DNA of 64,000 nt, from positions 124,001 through 188,000 of the forward strand of contig NZ_PEBH01000001.1 of NCBI RefSeq assembly GCF_008698235.1. Reading direction: 5' to 3'. The position numbers and the translations under genes were made by a program. Every line of letters starts with the position of its first letter. The first letter of the stretch is position 1. The stretch is from Bifidobacterium rousetti. GTDB lineage: Bacteria > Actinomycetota > Actinomycetes > Actinomycetales > Bifidobacteriaceae. The notes below the pieces were generated by a model. That model was given only the letters and a program-made list of their open reading frames with translations, was not told where the DNA came from and ran no database searches. Below, in pieces: positions 63,440-64,000 of the stretch.

Positions 63440-64000
63440 ATGGCAAGCCTGCTGCTCGCCGTGATCTATCTGTCGTTCATCTCATTGGGCCTTCCCGACG
63501 CCCTGCTCGGCGCCGCATGGCCCACGATGAGCCAGGACCTCGGCGCCCCTGTCTCATGGGCGGGCGGCATCTCGATGACGATCTCCGCGGCCACCATCTG
63601 CTCGGCCCTCATGAGCGACCGCATGACCCTGCGCTTCGGCGCCGGTCGGGTCACCGCCGTGTCCGTCGGCCTCACCGCGGCCGCGCTGATGGGATTCTCC
63701 ATCGCGCCGAACTACTGGACGCTCCTCGCGATCGCCGTGCCGTACGGACTTGGCGCCGGCGGCGTCGACGCGGCGCTCAACAACTACGTCGCCATCCACT
63801 ACGAGAGCCGTCACATGAGCTGGCTGCACTGCATGTGGGGCGTCGGCGCGCTGACCGGCCCGTACGTCATGGGCTACGCGCTGTCCCACGGACAGGGATG
63901 GTCATGGGGATACCGGTACATCGGCTTCCTGCAGATCGCACTGACCGTGATCCTCATCGTCAGCCTGCCGCTGTGGAAGTCGCGCAGACGTGCGGCCGCC
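63440..64000 (+). CDS. MFS transporter, 3' end outside window
   Basis: 187 residues are visible, with six or more membrane helices of a major facilitator: LAVIYLSFISLGLPDALLGA, then ICSALMSDRMTLRFGAGRV (the helix 2-3 loop motif), GLGAGGVDAALNNYVAIHYE, and MSWLHCMWGVGALTGPYVMG. The sequence resembles sugar- or fucose-permease-like MFS proteins. ATG 63440 follows AAAGGAGGG. Substrate not known. Confidence 0.9.
   Translation, partial: MASLLLAVIYLSFISLGLPDALLGAAWPTMSQDLGAPVSWAGGISMTISAATICSALMSDRMTLRFGAGRVTAVSVGLTAAALMGFSIAPNYWTLLAIAVPYGLGAGGVDAALNNYVAIHYESRHMSWLHCMWGVGALTGPYVMGYALSHGQGWSWGYRYIGFLQIALTVILIVSLPLWKSRRRAAA

Overview
This window is high-GC, gene-dense chromosomal DNA that looks like Bifidobacterium or a close actinobacterial relative. 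The evidence is an actinobacterial housekeeping run in one stretch: miaB-miaA, ftsK, pgsA, cinA, a ClgR-like regulator, a DUF3046 protein, recA-recX, the RNase P RNA, hpf and secA. An actinobacterial-type SOS box lies upstream of recA, the primary sigma factor has a long acidic N-terminus, and several housekeeping genes look leaderless. I do not assign a species. There is no tRNA, rRNA, insertion sequence or CRISPR array that I can support.

Positions 1-12,527 are a type 1 BREX phage-defence island seen from the middle: pglX (5' end outside the window), pglZ and brxL. Between pglX and pglZ sits an AT-richer accessory block. It holds a one-helix membrane protein, an sce7726-family protein with a nuclease-like D...ExK pattern, an sce7725-family protein, and a zinc-ribbon HEPN/RES-type predicted NAD+ phosphorylase. 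Two short tandem-repeat arrays and a MazEF-type pair follow. BrxL appears to carry a MITD1-like (MIT_C) C-terminal domain where usual family members have a Lon-like domain. Three copies of one palindromic element sit in frame inside pglX. This nested island is the most interesting part of the window.

Positions 12,528-29,704 hold leuS, comEA-comEC, a DUF262-RAMA protein with a degraded HNH part, a LuxR-type two-component system, a DUF4190 membrane protein, a repeat-rich gap of about 550 bp, two membrane-glycan glycosyltransferases (GT2 and GT39), a Bax-inhibitor-1 protein and an EamA transporter. Positions 29,755-45,910 are the conserved core: a small (p)ppGpp synthetase, tRNA modification (miaB, miaA), a degenerate Fic protein, chromosome segregation (ftsK), phospholipid synthesis (pgsA), DNA repair (recA, recX), rnpB, hpf, and secA behind a structured leader.

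Positions 45,922-64,000 contain a TetR-MMPL-heptad-repeat export module, trpD, a small membrane protein, an acyltransferase, pknB, a polyprenyl diphosphate synthase, a DUF4192-like protein, the primary sigma factor, a type II topoisomerase B subunit, a ribokinase-family sugar kinase, and the start of an MFS transporter behind a perfect operator-like palindrome.
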